64,000 nt of DNA from assembly GCA_001838165.1 (NCBI GenBank), contig KV835881.1, positions 20,135 through 84,134 of the forward strand. The letters are read 5' to 3'. Made by a program: the position numbers and the translations under genes. Positions 54,131-63,586 of this stretch are shown here, piece by piece. Below the pieces are notes generated by a model. The model did no database searches. It worked only from the letters and a program-made list of their open reading frames with translations, and was not told the DNA's origin. This stretch comes from Actinomyces sp. HMSC035G02. Lineage in GTDB: Bacteria; Actinomycetota; Actinomycetes; Actinomycetales; Actinomycetaceae. Positions within the stretch are counted from its first letter, which is position 1. Every line of letters begins with the position of its first letter.

Positions 54131-54823
54131 TTATTCGTCGTCGTCTTCGCTGATATCGACGCCCGCGACACCATCAAGGTCGGCCAGAGTGGTCACCAGC
54201 AGCGAGCGCGAGAGGTCTTGGCGCGTCGCCGCAGTGAATCGCGCGGTGGTCGCGCGGTCACTTGAATCCGTGTGGGTCGACACCGCCGACACCGTCCAGC
54301 CCAGGGAAGAGACCTGGCTCAGCAGCGTGGAGAGGACTCCGTGCCCGGGCGTGTAATGGACGGTGAGTGTGACCTTGTGGCCATGCGTGCGCATGAGGAT
54401 GAACTGAACGAGGGGGGTCAGGAGGGCGATGACGATGAAGTGGAGGACCGTTCCGGCCAGGGCGAGCCACCACAGGCCAGCGCCACATGCCATGCCGATC
54501 GCCGCGGTCTCCCAGATGGTGGCCGCAGTCGTGAGGCCTCGAATCGCGCCGTGACGGGTGAGGATGATGCCCGCGCCCAGGAAGCCGATGCCCGAGACGA
54601 TCTGCGAGGCGACGCGCGAAGGGTCGTAACGGGTGATGCCGTCGACGAGGATGTCGGAGAAGCCGTACTTGGAGATGAGCATCATGAGGCAGGCGGTGAG
54701 GCCGACGATGGCCTGCGTTCGAATGCCCGCGCTCTTGCCTCGGATCTGTCGCTCGAGGCCGATGGACGCAGAGAGGACGAGGGCGAGGAGCATCCAGCCG
54801 ATGCTCATCAGGGATTGCGTCAT
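54131..54823 (-). CDS. MgtC/SapB family membrane protein
   Basis: 230 residues from ATG 54823, which has AGGAGG at ideal spacing; the upstream frame extension has no ribosome site. Five membrane segments cover the first ~140 residues, with the family signatures LSASIGLERQIRGKSAGIRT, SGIGFLGAGIIL and GLTTAATIWETAAIGMACGA. A C-terminal ACT-like domain follows. MgtC proteins help survival at low Mg2+ or inside macrophages and inhibit F-type ATP synthase in some bacteria; which of these applies here is unknown. Confidence 0.92.
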   Translation of the reverse strand: MTQSLMSIGWMLLALVLSASIGLERQIRGKSAGIRTQAIVGLTACLMMLISKYGFSDILVDGITRYDPSRVASQIVSGIGFLGAGIILTRHGAIRGLTTAATIWETAAIGMACGAGLWWLALAGTVLHFIVIALLTPLVQFILMRTHGHKVTLTVHYTPGHGVLSTLLSQVSSLGWTVSAVSTHTDSSDRATTARFTAATRQDLSRSLLVTTLADLDGVAGVDISEDDDE

Positions 54824-55040
54824 AGGAACCTCCTGTGGTGGCGTGGGTGGGTTTAGTGTAACCGCCCAGCGTGTGTGTGGCTCGTTTGGTGGGGGCGAGG
54901 CCGTGGTGGGCAATGGGGTGACACGAGCGGAAGGGGAGCCCCGGCCTCGTTAAAGAATGAGAAAAGAATCTGTAAACGTCGACACAAGCGATTGTGGGGC
55001 TAAGATGGGATTCGACGATCAACAGATGAGGAACCGACTC

Positions 55041-56543
55041 ATGGCTACCCCCACTCCCGACGATATCGCCAGCGATGTGCGCGAGCGCTCCAACACTGCT
55101 CTCAAGCGCGGCCTGGCGTCGCGTCACATGCAGATGATCGCCATCGGCGGAGCGATCGGCACGGGCCTGTTCCTGGCCTCCGGTGCGACGGTCGCGAATG
55201 CCGGTCCGGGCGGTGCCCTTCTCGCGTACGCGGCGATTGGCCTGATGGTGCTGCTCCTCATGCAGTCCCTGGGCGAGATGAGCGCGCACCAGCCGGTCGC
55301 GGGCTCCTTCCAGACCTTCGCCACGAAGTTCATCTCCCCGTCCTTCGGTTTCGCGATGGGGTGGAACTACTGGTTCAACTGGGCAGTGACGGTGGCCGCG
55401 GACCTTGTGGCATCGGGCCTGGTCATGGCCTATTGGTTCCCCTCCGTGCCGTCGTGGATATGGGCGGTGGGTTTCCTCGTCATCGTCGTTGGGCTCAACG
55501 CGCTCTCGGCGAGAGTCTATGGTGAGGCCGAATTCTGGTTGGCGGCCATCAAGGTTGTCATCGTCATCGTCTTTGTCCTGTCGGGCGTCTTCATGATCGC
55601 GGGCGTGATGGGCGACAACTCTCCGGGCCTGTCGAATTGGACGATCGGGGACGCGCCCTTCCACAACGGTTTCGTGGGCGTCATCGCGGTCTTTATGATC
55701 GCGGGCTTTTCCTTCCAGGGCACGGAGCTGGTGGGCGTGGCCGCGGGCGAGTCCGAGAATCCGCGCAGGGACGTGCCGCGCTCGATCCGCACCGTGTTCT
55801 GGCGCATCATGTTCTTCTACATCGGCGCGATTGCCGTGATCGGCACGCTGCTGCCGTACACGGACCCGAGCCTGCTGAGCGCGGCCGATGACTCGGCGAA
55901 CAACATCGCACAGTCGCCCTTCACGCTCGTTTTTGCGCGCATGGGCATCGGCGCGGCGGCCGCCGTCATGAACGCGGTCATCCTGACGTCGATCCTGTCC
56001 GCTGGTAATTCGGGTCTGTACGCTGCCTCGCGCATGCTGCACTCGATGGCCCTCAAGCGCCAGGCACCCGCGATCTTTGCGCGCGTCACCAAGGGCGGCG
56101 TTCCCGCCTACGCGATGGCGGTGACGACGGTGACTGCGGCGTGTGGCTTCCTCACTCAGCTGGTCTTCAACGACGCGTACATCTGGCTGGTGAACATCGT
56201 CGGTATTTCCGGCATCATCATGTGGCTGGGCATTGCGGTGAGCCACATTCGCTTCCGCCGCGCGTACCTGCTGCAGGGGTATCGCCTCGAGGACTTGCCG
56301 TATCGATCGCCGTTCTTCCCGGCTGGTCCCATCATCGCTTTCGTCATGTGCTTGGTCGTCATGGCCGGACAGAACTATGAAGCGGTGCTTCACGGCCAGG
56401 TCTCGGAGGTTGCCTCCTCCTATATTGGCCTGCCGCTCTTCGGCGTGGTTTGGTGGGGCTACCACGTCGCGCGCAAGGATCGGGTGGTGCCGCTGGCTGA
56501 GATGGACGTGGCCCCCGTGGAGATCGAGCCGGTCACTCGATAG
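55041..56543 (+). CDS. Amino acid permease of the APC family
   Basis: 500 residues, about 12 membrane segments. The start ATG 55041 follows AGGAACCGACTC; a -10 like TAAGAT at 55001-55006 lies just upstream, which excludes the earlier ATG 54957. Signatures of the AAT subgroup (LysP, AroP, GabP): QMIAIGGAIGTGLFLASG, GPGGALLAYA, SFQGTELVGVAAGESENPRR and SGLYAASRML. Substrate not decidable from sequence; cationic or aromatic amino acids are typical. Confidence 0.9.
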   Translation: MATPTPDDIASDVRERSNTALKRGLASRHMQMIAIGGAIGTGLFLASGATVANAGPGGALLAYAAIGLMVLLLMQSLGEMSAHQPVAGSFQTFATKFISPSFGFAMGWNYWFNWAVTVAADLVASGLVMAYWFPSVPSWIWAVGFLVIVVGLNALSARVYGEAEFWLAAIKVVIVIVFVLSGVFMIAGVMGDNSPGLSNWTIGDAPFHNGFVGVIAVFMIAGFSFQGTELVGVAAGESENPRRDVPRSIRTVFWRIMFFYIGAIAVIGTLLPYTDPSLLSAADDSANNIAQSPFTLVFARMGIGAAAAVMNAVILTSILSAGNSGLYAASRMLHSMALKRQAPAIFARVTKGGVPAYAMAVTTVTAACGFLTQLVFNDAYIWLVNIVGISGIIMWLGIAVSHIRFRRAYLLQGYRLEDLPYRSPFFPAGPIIAFVMCLVVMAGQNYEAVLHGQVSEVASSYIGLPLFGVVWWGYHVARKDRVVPLAEMDVAPVEIEPVTR

Positions 56544-56658
56544 AGGGGACGAGGCCGGGGCCGGGTGGGCAGCGCGGGCTCGGTGCGCGGCTTGTCACCC
56601 CTGGGCGCTCCCCGGCGTGGCGGTGCGTGAGCGGCGTGGCACTTCATAGGATGGGGCC

Positions 56659-57291
56659 ATGATCAACACGCGACGCATTCTTGCCGTGACCTCCCTGTCC
56701 GCCCTCGCGCTGGGCGTTGCCGCCTGCTCCCCGCAGGGCACGCAGTCCCAGTCGGGGTCGACGGCCTCGTCCAATTCTTCGAGCGCTTCCACCTCGCAGA
56801 GCGACATGCCCGCCCAGAGCGGTGCTGGCCCCCAGAGCGGTGTGCCCGATGATGGCAACCAGGCTCCCGAGGTCAACGTCGCCGACAACGATCAGCGTTG
56901 CGACCTGACGAACCTGCAGCCTTCCATTGACTCTCAGCAGGAGGCGGGTGGCACCTCTTACGTGGAGATCGGCTTCACGAACGAGGGTCCCTCGTGCTGG
57001 ATTGACGGCTTCCCGCAGATCATCTTCTCCGCCGGCGGCTCCGTCATCTCCACCGCAGTGCGCGACGGCGAAGACCCTGGCAACGTCTACACGATCGCTC
57101 AGGGTGGCCGCGTGGGCGTGACCTTGACGGCGGAGTCGACGGATGGGGTTGACGGCTGCAACCCCGCCGATTCGGAGCTGGTCGACATCATGCCCGAGGC
57201 GGGCTCAGGCGCGACGAGCCTGCAGCTGACCCTGCGCGTGTGCCAGGAGATGCCCTCGGTGTCGGTGAGCGCCTTCGAGCCGCGTTCCTGA
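56659..57291 (+). CDS. DUF4232 lipoprotein
   Basis: 210 residues. Lipoprotein signal with lipobox VAAC (Cys23), a Ser/Gln/Thr-rich spacer (about 25-75), and a DUF4232 beta-sandwich (about 80-210) whose four cysteines (RCDL, SCWI, GCNP, VCQE) could form two disulfides. Surface-anchored; function unknown. Monocistronic, with a terminator after it. Confidence 0.87.
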   Translation: MINTRRILAVTSLSALALGVAACSPQGTQSQSGSTASSNSSSASTSQSDMPAQSGAGPQSGVPDDGNQAPEVNVADNDQRCDLTNLQPSIDSQQEAGGTSYVEIGFTNEGPSCWIDGFPQIIFSAGGSVISTAVRDGEDPGNVYTIAQGGRVGVTLTAESTDGVDGCNPADSELVDIMPEAGSGATSLQLTLRVCQEMPSVSVSAFEPRS

Positions 57292-57310
57292 ACGCGCGGG
57301 CCTAGCTAAT

Positions 57311-57361
57311 ACGCGAGGCGGGCGGCGAGACGATTGAGTCGTCACGCCGCCCGCCTGCGTC
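57311..57361 (+). terminator. Terminator after the DUF4232 gene
   Basis: Stem GGCGGGCGGCG/CGCCGCCCGCC with an inner GACGA/TCGTC extension. The 220 bp that follow show no gene and presumably hold the next promoter. Confidence 0.7.
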
Positions 57362-57583
57362 TATTGACCCGGCGTTTGCTTTCTCAACGACGGTCATGGT
57401 CATGTGGGTGACGGAATATGAGATTTGGGCGTGTGCTGATACGCTGAACCAGCTGGAAGAAGTCGCGCACCCGCAGCGTCACACAGAGGCGACCGCGTCG
57501 GTGCGCGTGGCCCCTTCTTCGCCGGTGCGTGCGACCAGATCGCGCGTATCCGAGACAACTGAGATCTTTAAGGAGACACTCCC

Positions 57584-57934
57584 ATGGGTATGCGTTCCAC
57601 GACGCAGGCATTCCAGTTCAACGTGCCGTTCGAGCAGCTGTTCCAGCTCGCTACCCCGGCCGCGCAGTCCGTTCCGAAGGCGACCGTGACGCTCGCCGAC
57701 CCCAACCGCCAGGTTGTCACCTTCGACACCCCGTTCGGCATGATGTCCTGGGGCGAGAAGATCGTTGTGGGCTTCATCCCCTCTGAGGCCGGCACCGTCG
57801 TTGAGGTCACCTGCACGACCAAGGGTCTGCCCAACCTCATGCAGGACAGTCGTAACCGCAAGCTGATCGCGCAGTTCGTGACTGCTCTGTCCAACCTCGC
57901 GCAGACGCCCGCCGTGGAGGTCGCTCGCTCCTGA
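57584..57934 (+). CDS. Uncharacterised 116-residue soluble protein
   Basis: The ATG follows AAGGAG. No signal peptide or membrane segment. The sequence alternates strands and ends in an amphipathic helix (NRKLIAQFVTALSNLAQ); MMSWGEKIVVGFIP and VVEVTCTTKG look like neighbouring beta strands. The overall helix-strand-helix plan could be a small SRPBCC-like sheet, but no family signature is recognised. Well-formed ribosome site and strong terminator, so it is probably a real gene. Confidence 0.72.
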   Translation: MGMRSTTQAFQFNVPFEQLFQLATPAAQSVPKATVTLADPNRQVVTFDTPFGMMSWGEKIVVGFIPSEAGTVVEVTCTTKGLPNLMQDSRNRKLIAQFVTALSNLAQTPAVEVARS

Positions 57935-57950
57935 GGGCGCGTACTCGCGC

Positions 57951-57998
57951 GACTCGGCCCCGGCCTCGTTCATGAATCGACGAGGCTGGGGCCGAGTC
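57951..57998. terminator. Bidirectional terminator
   Basis: A 19-bp stem GACTCGGCCCCGGCCTCGT paired with ACGAGGCTGGGGCCGAGTC (one G-U), 10-base loop, followed by TTGTG. Between convergent genes. Confidence 0.82.
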
Positions 57999-58066
57999 TT
58001 GTGCGCAGCGCTCGGGCACTGCGTCCTCCCCGGCTGTGCCCGCGCCGGGGAGGAGAGGAAGGGCAG

Positions 58067-60892
58067 TTACTGCCCGGAGGTGTCTGTGAGCGTCCAGCGC
58101 TGTGACTTGGAGGTGTCGGAGCACTGCGAGATGACCGCCTGCGTGGCGTCGCGCGTCGTGTCGCCCGGGATCGTCAGGCACAGGCCGGACGCGCGGTTTT
58201 CGAGGCGGCCGTTCTCGTTGAGGTCCCACATCTGGGATTCCAGAGCCGGGTAGCAGGTCCACATGTGCGCGACCGTGCCCTCCTCGGTGTAGCCGCCCAC
58301 GACGTCGACGCAGCGGTCGCCGATGCGGATGTGCCCGTCGCCCTCGTAGATGACGGTCTGCGCGGCGCTGTTCCCGGAGCAGTTGCTGTTCCACACGGGC
58401 GTGCCGTCGGCGCCTGTCGGATCCTGGGAGGTCAGGCACTGGCCGAGGCCGTTGCGCAGCTGGCCGACCATCGTCGCGGGCACCAGGGCCGCATCTTCCA
58501 CGTCGGATGCGGCGCCGTTGTCGGACGTGTCCACTGCGGTGGGCGCGAGGGCCGCGCGATCAGCGTAGGTGGTGGGGGAGAAGACCACCATGTCCCACGA
58601 GGACAGGCGACCCACGTTGAACGTGAGGGTCGTTCGGCCCTGCGCATCCGTGCCCGTCGTGAAGTCGAGGGGCGTCGGGCGGCCGCCGTCGTCGTCCGGG
58701 CTGACGGCGAAGATTGAACCGGGGACCTGCTCGCCGTCCTCCAGGTGGTAGGTGACGGTCGTGTTATCGAAGGGCAGGATCTGCTTGGCGGCGTTACGCC
58801 AGTACTCGTCGTTGCCCTCGCTGTCGTTGGTGCGCAGGTTGATCAGGTGCAGGGCCGTGCCCGCGTTGGACGTCATGGTGTTCGCCCAGATCGTGTTCGC
58901 GGCACCGTCCGTCGAGGTCGGCAGGCCCACGCCGTTCGTCGAAACCTCGACCTGGCGCTCCTTGCGCGTCAGGTTATCGCCGAAGAGCAGGTTCTCGTAG
59001 GCGGTGGAGATGTTGTAGTAGTTCTTCATCCACGCCTGCAGGTCCGCGGACATGGAGCGGCCGGAGCTCACGAAGAACTCGTTGTCGAGCATGCGACCAT
59101 AGTCGCCGAGCTCCAGGTGGTGCGCGCCGTTCGCCGCGAACGCCGCGTCCGCGAGCTTGACGGAGTCCGCGTTAAACTCACGGAAGGTGATGCAGTCGAT
59201 GTTGATGGGCGAGTAATTCTTGTCGGTGGGCACCCAGTAGGTGATCGTGTGGACGCCGGGCGTGAGCTCGACGGTCTCCGTCATGTCCTTCCACGTGTAG
59301 TAGCTGCCCGTCGCGTCGAAGTGAACGTACTTGATGAGCTTCTGCTGCCCGGTCTTACCCATGTCGAGGATCATCTGGTGGTAGGCGGGATCGGCGTCCT
59401 GCCTGGCGTAGCGCGTCGTAAACGTGAACGTACCACCCTGGCCGGCGTCGATGGTGAAGGTGACGGCGGAGCCGCCCGCGGAGAGGTTGCCCGCGTAGGC
59501 ACCGCCCGACGCGGAATCGTCGCCGGAGAGGATCTGGGCGCCGCCGCTGACGCTTGCCTGGTCAGACTCGGCCTCGATACGCGTCCCCTCGTCCGGAGTC
59601 ACGCCCGGATGGATCTTCTTCTTGGAGTCCTTCGGGTCGGGCACTGAGGTCGTGGGGTCGTAGTTGTTCGCGTAGGCGGCCACGATCTGCGGCTTATTGC
59701 CCGCCTTGTTGCGAGCGCTCTGCAGGTAGGAAGCGACCTGCGCGTTCGTCTCGTTGTGGTCCCACAGTTCGGTGTACATGTAGGCAGCGGAATCTTTGTT
59801 GATCTTCTCGCTTCCTGCACCGTCGGGCAGGTTGATGCCCACCTCGCCACCGACGTTCTTGTGCGTGTCGTCAACGAGGGCTGCCAGACCGTCGGTCAGG
59901 TCAACGGGATTGCCGGCGGCATCCTTCTTGGAGGTTTGCCCGAGTGTGTCGATGTGCGTGCCGTCGAATGCGAATGCGGTCTTCTGTTTCGTGTATTGCC
60001 CGGTGATGTAGGTGCGCCAGTCCTCGTTGTTGACGTTCATCATGAACTGGTGACTCTTGGGCTTGTCCACGCCCTTGGGGGTCGGCACCCACCACTGCTC
60101 GCCGAGGTCGCGAACCCAATAGGATCCGTCGTTCTCGCGCAGGCGCCAGTCGTCTTTGATGGCGCTCGTGTCGTAGTTGTCGTTGGCCGCGTACGCCATC
60201 GAGTAGGCGAGTGAGCCCATGTTGGCGTTCTTCGCGTCTTTAATGTAATCGGTGATCGTTTTCTTCGACGCGTAGTTGTCCCGGTACCACAGAGGCCACT
60301 CGTTCTCGAGGTCGCCTGTGGCGACGGGCTGCTCGTGGCGGTACTGCCAGTCGTAGTACTGCAGCGCGTTGATGTGGTAGTCCCGGCTGAGCTTGTCGAT
60401 GTAGTCCTGCGGCTTCTGGAAGAGGAACGCCTCGTAGGTGGTATGCCCGTCTGTGCCCTCGGGGGCGGTGGGCTTGAAGTGGGAGAGGAAACCCATGCGT
60501 GGGAAGCGCGTCCAGCTGGTGGAGGCGTCGATGGCGGTCTCCGCGTGTGTGCCGTCCCCGCCGGTCGCCGTGACGAGGTAGCCCTGGTTGTTCTCGTTCG
60601 GAGTCGTGTAGGCCCAGGTGGCCTTGCCGTTCGTCACGGTGGCGTCGCCCGAGGCCACCTCGACACCGAGGTGGCTGACGGAGAAGTGGACGGTTCCCCC
60701 GGTCGAGGCCTCGGCCGTGATCGTCGCTTCCTTGCCCGGTTCGTGCGTGGACTTGTCCGTGTAGGCGCGGGTGACGTGCGCCGTGCCCGTGGCGGTGGCC
60801 GGTGTGCTGCTCGGCAGGGGCAGAGCGGTGGCGACGACCGCGGTGCCCAGCACGATGGCCGCGGGGATGGTCAGGGGATGTCGTGTCTCCAT
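58067..60892 (-). CDS. Secreted GH66 dextranase-like enzyme with CBM35 and ricin-type lectin domains
   Basis: 941 residues from ATG 60892, the start that places a signal peptide at the N-terminus (HPLTIPAAIVLGTAVVATAL). A beta-sandwich (about 40-135) precedes the GH66 catalytic barrel, recognised by WTRFPRMGFLSHF, YHINALQYYDWQYRH and FDGTHIDTLG; candidate nucleophile Asp315 and acid/base Glu375 (YTELWDH). A CBM35 domain (about 430-590) is inserted in the barrel region, as in cycloisomaltooligosaccharide glucanotransferases. A QxW-type ricin B/CBM13 lectin ends the protein (about 815-940). Family members cut or cyclise alpha-1,6-glucan (dextran), a plaque polymer. No sorting signal, so it is secreted. 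Endo-dextranase versus cyclising activity cannot be told. Confidence 0.88.
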   Translation of the reverse strand: METRHPLTIPAAIVLGTAVVATALPLPSSTPATATGTAHVTRAYTDKSTHEPGKEATITAEASTGGTVHFSVSHLGVEVASGDATVTNGKATWAYTTPNENNQGYLVTATGGDGTHAETAIDASTSWTRFPRMGFLSHFKPTAPEGTDGHTTYEAFLFQKPQDYIDKLSRDYHINALQYYDWQYRHEQPVATGDLENEWPLWYRDNYASKKTITDYIKDAKNANMGSLAYSMAYAANDNYDTSAIKDDWRLRENDGSYWVRDLGEQWWVPTPKGVDKPKSHQFMMNVNNEDWRTYITGQYTKQKTAFAFDGTHIDTLGQTSKKDAAGNPVDLTDGLAALVDDTHKNVGGEVGINLPDGAGSEKINKDSAAYMYTELWDHNETNAQVASYLQSARNKAGNKPQIVAAYANNYDPTTSVPDPKDSKKKIHPGVTPDEGTRIEAESDQASVSGGAQILSGDDSASGGAYAGNLSAGGSAVTFTIDAGQGGTFTFTTRYARQDADPAYHQMILDMGKTGQQKLIKYVHFDATGSYYTWKDMTETVELTPGVHTITYWVPTDKNYSPINIDCITFREFNADSVKLADAAFAANGAHHLELGDYGRMLDNEFFVSSGRSMSADLQAWMKNYYNISTAYENLLFGDNLTRKERQVEVSTNGVGLPTSTDGAANTIWANTMTSNAGTALHLINLRTNDSEGNDEYWRNAAKQILPFDNTTVTYHLEDGEQVPGSIFAVSPDDDGGRPTPLDFTTGTDAQGRTTLTFNVGRLSSWDMVVFSPTTYADRAALAPTAVDTSDNGAASDVEDAALVPATMVGQLRNGLGQCLTSQDPTGADGTPVWNSNCSGNSAAQTVIYEGDGHIRIGDRCVDVVGGYTEEGTVAHMWTCYPALESQMWDLNENGRLENRASGLCLTIPGDTTRDATQAVISQCSDTSKSQRWTLTDTSGQ

Positions 60893-61411
60893 GACGTGTG
60901 TGTCCTCGAAGTCGTTGACGGGACTGCCCGGTGGGGGAGTCATGCGCGTGAAAATGCGCCCATTCAACGGTAAAGCGATTTTTCAGTAAATTAACCGACA
61001 ATATGGTCATGCTGGGCGAAAATGTCCCGCAGTGCGGACAAGTAAAATCGAGGGTCGGTTGAATTTCTGAGTATTTGCCAGGTGCCGTGCGCCCGTGAGC
61101 TGCTGCTTTGGTCGCTTGGCTGTAGGTGGGCCTGTCGTTGTTTTGTGAAAGTGTCTAACAGGGGAGCGGTGGGGGAGTATCCTGAAAAGTTGGGTTTTCT
61201 GAGTCCGTTTCCCTCGCGCTCTTCTCATTGACGAGGCCGGGGCTGGGAAGTGGAGATAGCAGCCTCTCGGAGTGCGAGGGGCCGCAGATGTGGGGTCGTG
61301 CCGTAAGCTGATTTGTGCGGTCCGAACATCAGGTTGATAGTGGGCTTGCAGAGATGAAATAGACCAAGTAGGGGTGCAGCTCATGCGCTCTACGCCGGAA
61401 ATGAGGACACC
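60893..61411. other. Divergent intergenic region between dextranase and hsdM
   Basis: 519 bp, AT-richer near 60960-61060. It must hold both promoters. It contains one ACGAGGCCGGGG word (61231-61242) not inside an obvious hairpin. No gene, tRNA or repeat is recognised. Confidence 0.5.
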
Positions 61412-62992
61412 GTGGCGGCAGTGATCGAGCGAGCCGAGCTGCATAAGACAATCTGGCGCATCGCCAACGACCTGCGCGGCAGCGTGGACGGGTGGGACTT
61501 CAAGAGCTACGTCCTCGGATTTCTGTTCTACCGCTTCATCTCGGAGAACCTGACGGACTACGTGAACACCTCCGAGCGTGCGGCGATCCTCGCTGAAGGC
61601 GGAACCCCTGAAGAGGCCGCGGCCTTCGATTACGCGACCCTCAGCAACGAGGATGCGGAAGCGGCGCGTGAAGGCATCGTCAAGGAAAAGGGCTTCTTTA
61701 TTCGTCCCTCTGACCTGTTTGGAAACGTGCGCGCTCAGGCTGCCGGCGACGAGAACCTGAACGAGACCCTCTCCTACGCCTTCCGCTTCATCGAAAACTC
61801 GGCGCGGGGCAGCGGCTCCGAGTCGGATCTGCGTGGCCTCTTCGACGACGTGGATGTGAACTCCACGAAGCTCGGGAACACGGTCGCCCAGCGCAACGCG
61901 AAGCTCGTGAAGATCATGGACGCTGTCGGCGATCTACCTCTGGAACACGGTGCTGCGAAGATCGACGCCTTCGGCGACGCATACGAGTACCTGATGACCA
62001 TGTACGCCTCGAGCGCGGGTAAGTCGGGTGGCGAGTTCTACACGCCCCAGGAAGTTGCGGAGGTTCTCGCAACCCTCGCGCTGGACGGGCGCTCCGATGT
62101 AGCTCGCGTGTACGACCCGTGCGCGGGCTCGGGGTCCCTGCTCCTGAAGTTCGCGAAGCTTCTCGGGCCGTCGAGCAGCCGTCAGTACTTTGGTCAGGAG
62201 ATCAACCTGACGACGTACAACCTGTGCCGCATCAACATGTTCCTGCACGACGTCAACTTCTCGAACTTCGACATCGCGCTGGGGGATACCCTTACGGAGC
62301 CAGCCCATTGGGATTATCAGCCTTTCGACGCGATCGTCTCGAACCCTCCCTATTCGACGAAGTGGGTTGGCAAGGACGACATCGCTCTCATTAACGACCC
62401 GCGCTTCGCGCCGGCGGGCGTGCTGGCCCCCAAGTCCAAGGCGGACCTGGCCTTCACCATGCACATGCTGCACTGGCTGGCCGAGGATGGAACGGCCGCG
62501 ATCGTCGAGTTCCCGGGCGTCCTGTACCGCGGCGGCGCCGAGGGGAAGATCCGCAAATACCTCGTCGAAAACAACTTCGTGCACGCGGTCATCCAGCTGC
62601 CGCCGGACCTGTTCTTTGGGACGACGATCGCGACCTGCATCATCGTGCTGAAGAAGGCGCGTCCCGATCACAGCGTTGTCTTCGTGGATGCATCCGCCGA
62701 GTGTGTGCGTGAGGGAAATAAGAACCGCCTGACGGCGGAGAACCAGCAGCGGATCCTCTCCCTGGTGTCGCAGCGTCAGGCGGTGGACCACGTGGCCGCC
62801 CTGGTGTCGATCGACGACATTCAGGCCAACGACTGGAACCTGTCGGTATCCTCCTACGTCGAGCCCGAGGACACGCGCGAGCAGGTGGACATCGTCGAGT
62901 TGAATACTCGGATCGCCGGCATCGTGGAGCGTCAGCGCGAGCTGCGCGCCTCCATCGACGCGATCGTCGCAGAACTGGAGGCCGACCGATGA
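61412..62992 (+). CDS. hsdM: Type I restriction-modification system DNA methyltransferase subunit
   Basis: 526 residues from GTG 61412 (GAGGAC upstream). N-terminal HsdM helical domain (about 10-165, KTIWRIANDLRGSVDGWDFK then YVLGFLFYRFISENL), then the N6-adenine methyltransferase core with FYTPQEV, SAM motif YDPCAGSGSLLL and catalytic SNPPYS. Methylates adenine in the asymmetric site defined by HsdS. The hsdS gene overlaps its stop by 4 bp; hsdR is not in the window. Confidence 0.95.
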   Translation: MAAVIERAELHKTIWRIANDLRGSVDGWDFKSYVLGFLFYRFISENLTDYVNTSERAAILAEGGTPEEAAAFDYATLSNEDAEAAREGIVKEKGFFIRPSDLFGNVRAQAAGDENLNETLSYAFRFIENSARGSGSESDLRGLFDDVDVNSTKLGNTVAQRNAKLVKIMDAVGDLPLEHGAAKIDAFGDAYEYLMTMYASSAGKSGGEFYTPQEVAEVLATLALDGRSDVARVYDPCAGSGSLLLKFAKLLGPSSSRQYFGQEINLTTYNLCRINMFLHDVNFSNFDIALGDTLTEPAHWDYQPFDAIVSNPPYSTKWVGKDDIALINDPRFAPAGVLAPKSKADLAFTMHMLHWLAEDGTAAIVEFPGVLYRGGAEGKIRKYLVENNFVHAVIQLPPDLFFGTTIATCIIVLKKARPDHSVVFVDASAECVREGNKNRLTAENQQRILSLVSQRQAVDHVAALVSIDDIQANDWNLSVSSYVEPEDTREQVDIVELNTRIAGIVERQRELRASIDAIVAELEADR

Positions 62993-63543
62993 GCCGCCTC
63001 ACCGAGCTGATCGAGGAGCTGTGCCCGGACGGGGTGGAGTTTCGGCCCTTGAGTGATCTTGTACGTATTCGAAATGGATGCGACTATAAGACGCTGTCAC
63101 CGGGAAATGTTCCCGTGTACGGTTCGGGCGGTGTTATGACACATGTGTCGGAGGCTCTCGGTGAAGGGCCGACGGTCCTTATTCCTCGAAAAGGCTCTCT
63201 CGATAACATTTTCTTCGTAGAAGGGGAATTTTGGACTGTCGATACGATTTTCTATACAGAAATTGCTTCAGACCTCGATCCGAAGTTCTTTTATTACAAG
63301 ATGAAGACAATGCACCTGTCCCAGATGAACGAGGCGGCAGGCGTGCCGAGTATGAATCAAAGAAAACTCGGTCGTATTCAAATTCCTGTTCCTCCGCTGG
63401 AAGTGCAGCGAGAGATCGTGAGAATCTTGGATCAGTTCACGATGCTGGAAGCGGAGTTGGAAGCGGAGCTGGAAGCCAGGCGGGCCCAGTATGAGCACTA
63501 CCGCAACCGCCTGCTGTCCTTCCCCGAGAAGAAGGCCGAATAA
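62989..63543 (+). CDS. hsdS: Type I specificity subunit, half-length (single target-recognition domain)
   Basis: 184 residues against about 400 for a normal two-TRD HsdS. One target-recognition domain (about 15-140: GCDYKTLSPGNVPVYGSGGV; PSMNQRKLGRIQIPVPPLEV) and one conserved helix. The TRD part (63060-63420) is clearly AT-richer than its neighbours, usual for exchanged TRDs. The helix carries a 12-bp tandem repeat encoding Leu-Glu-Ala-Glu (63445-63476). Either the product dimerises into a full S subunit reading a palindromic target, or the second half was lost. The reading frame ends cleanly at a terminator. Confidence 0.87.
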   Translation: MSRLTELIEELCPDGVEFRPLSDLVRIRNGCDYKTLSPGNVPVYGSGGVMTHVSEALGEGPTVLIPRKGSLDNIFFVEGEFWTVDTIFYTEIASDLDPKFFYYKMKTMHLSQMNEAAGVPSMNQRKLGRIQIPVPPLEVQREIVRILDQFTMLEAELEAELEARRAQYEHYRNRLLSFPEKKAE

Positions 63544-63547
63544 CGAA

Positions 63548-63580
63548 CTGAGGGGGCGGGTGTTGGACCCGCCCCCTCAG
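63548..63580. terminator. Bidirectional terminator
   Basis: A perfect 14-bp stem CTGAGGGGGCGGGT/ACCCGCCCCCTCAG with loop GTTGG between convergent hsdS and the DUF2188 gene. Confidence 0.8.
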
Positions 63581-63586
63581 TGGTAA

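Noticed and set aside
54258..56465. 735-aa minus-strand open frame across the permease and MgtC genes
   Set aside because: Runs out of frame through the real MgtC gene and antisense through the permease.
62989..63543. Frameshifted full-length hsdS
   Set aside because: The frame ends at a clean stop followed 4 bp later by a terminator; no second TRD is readable downstream in any frame.
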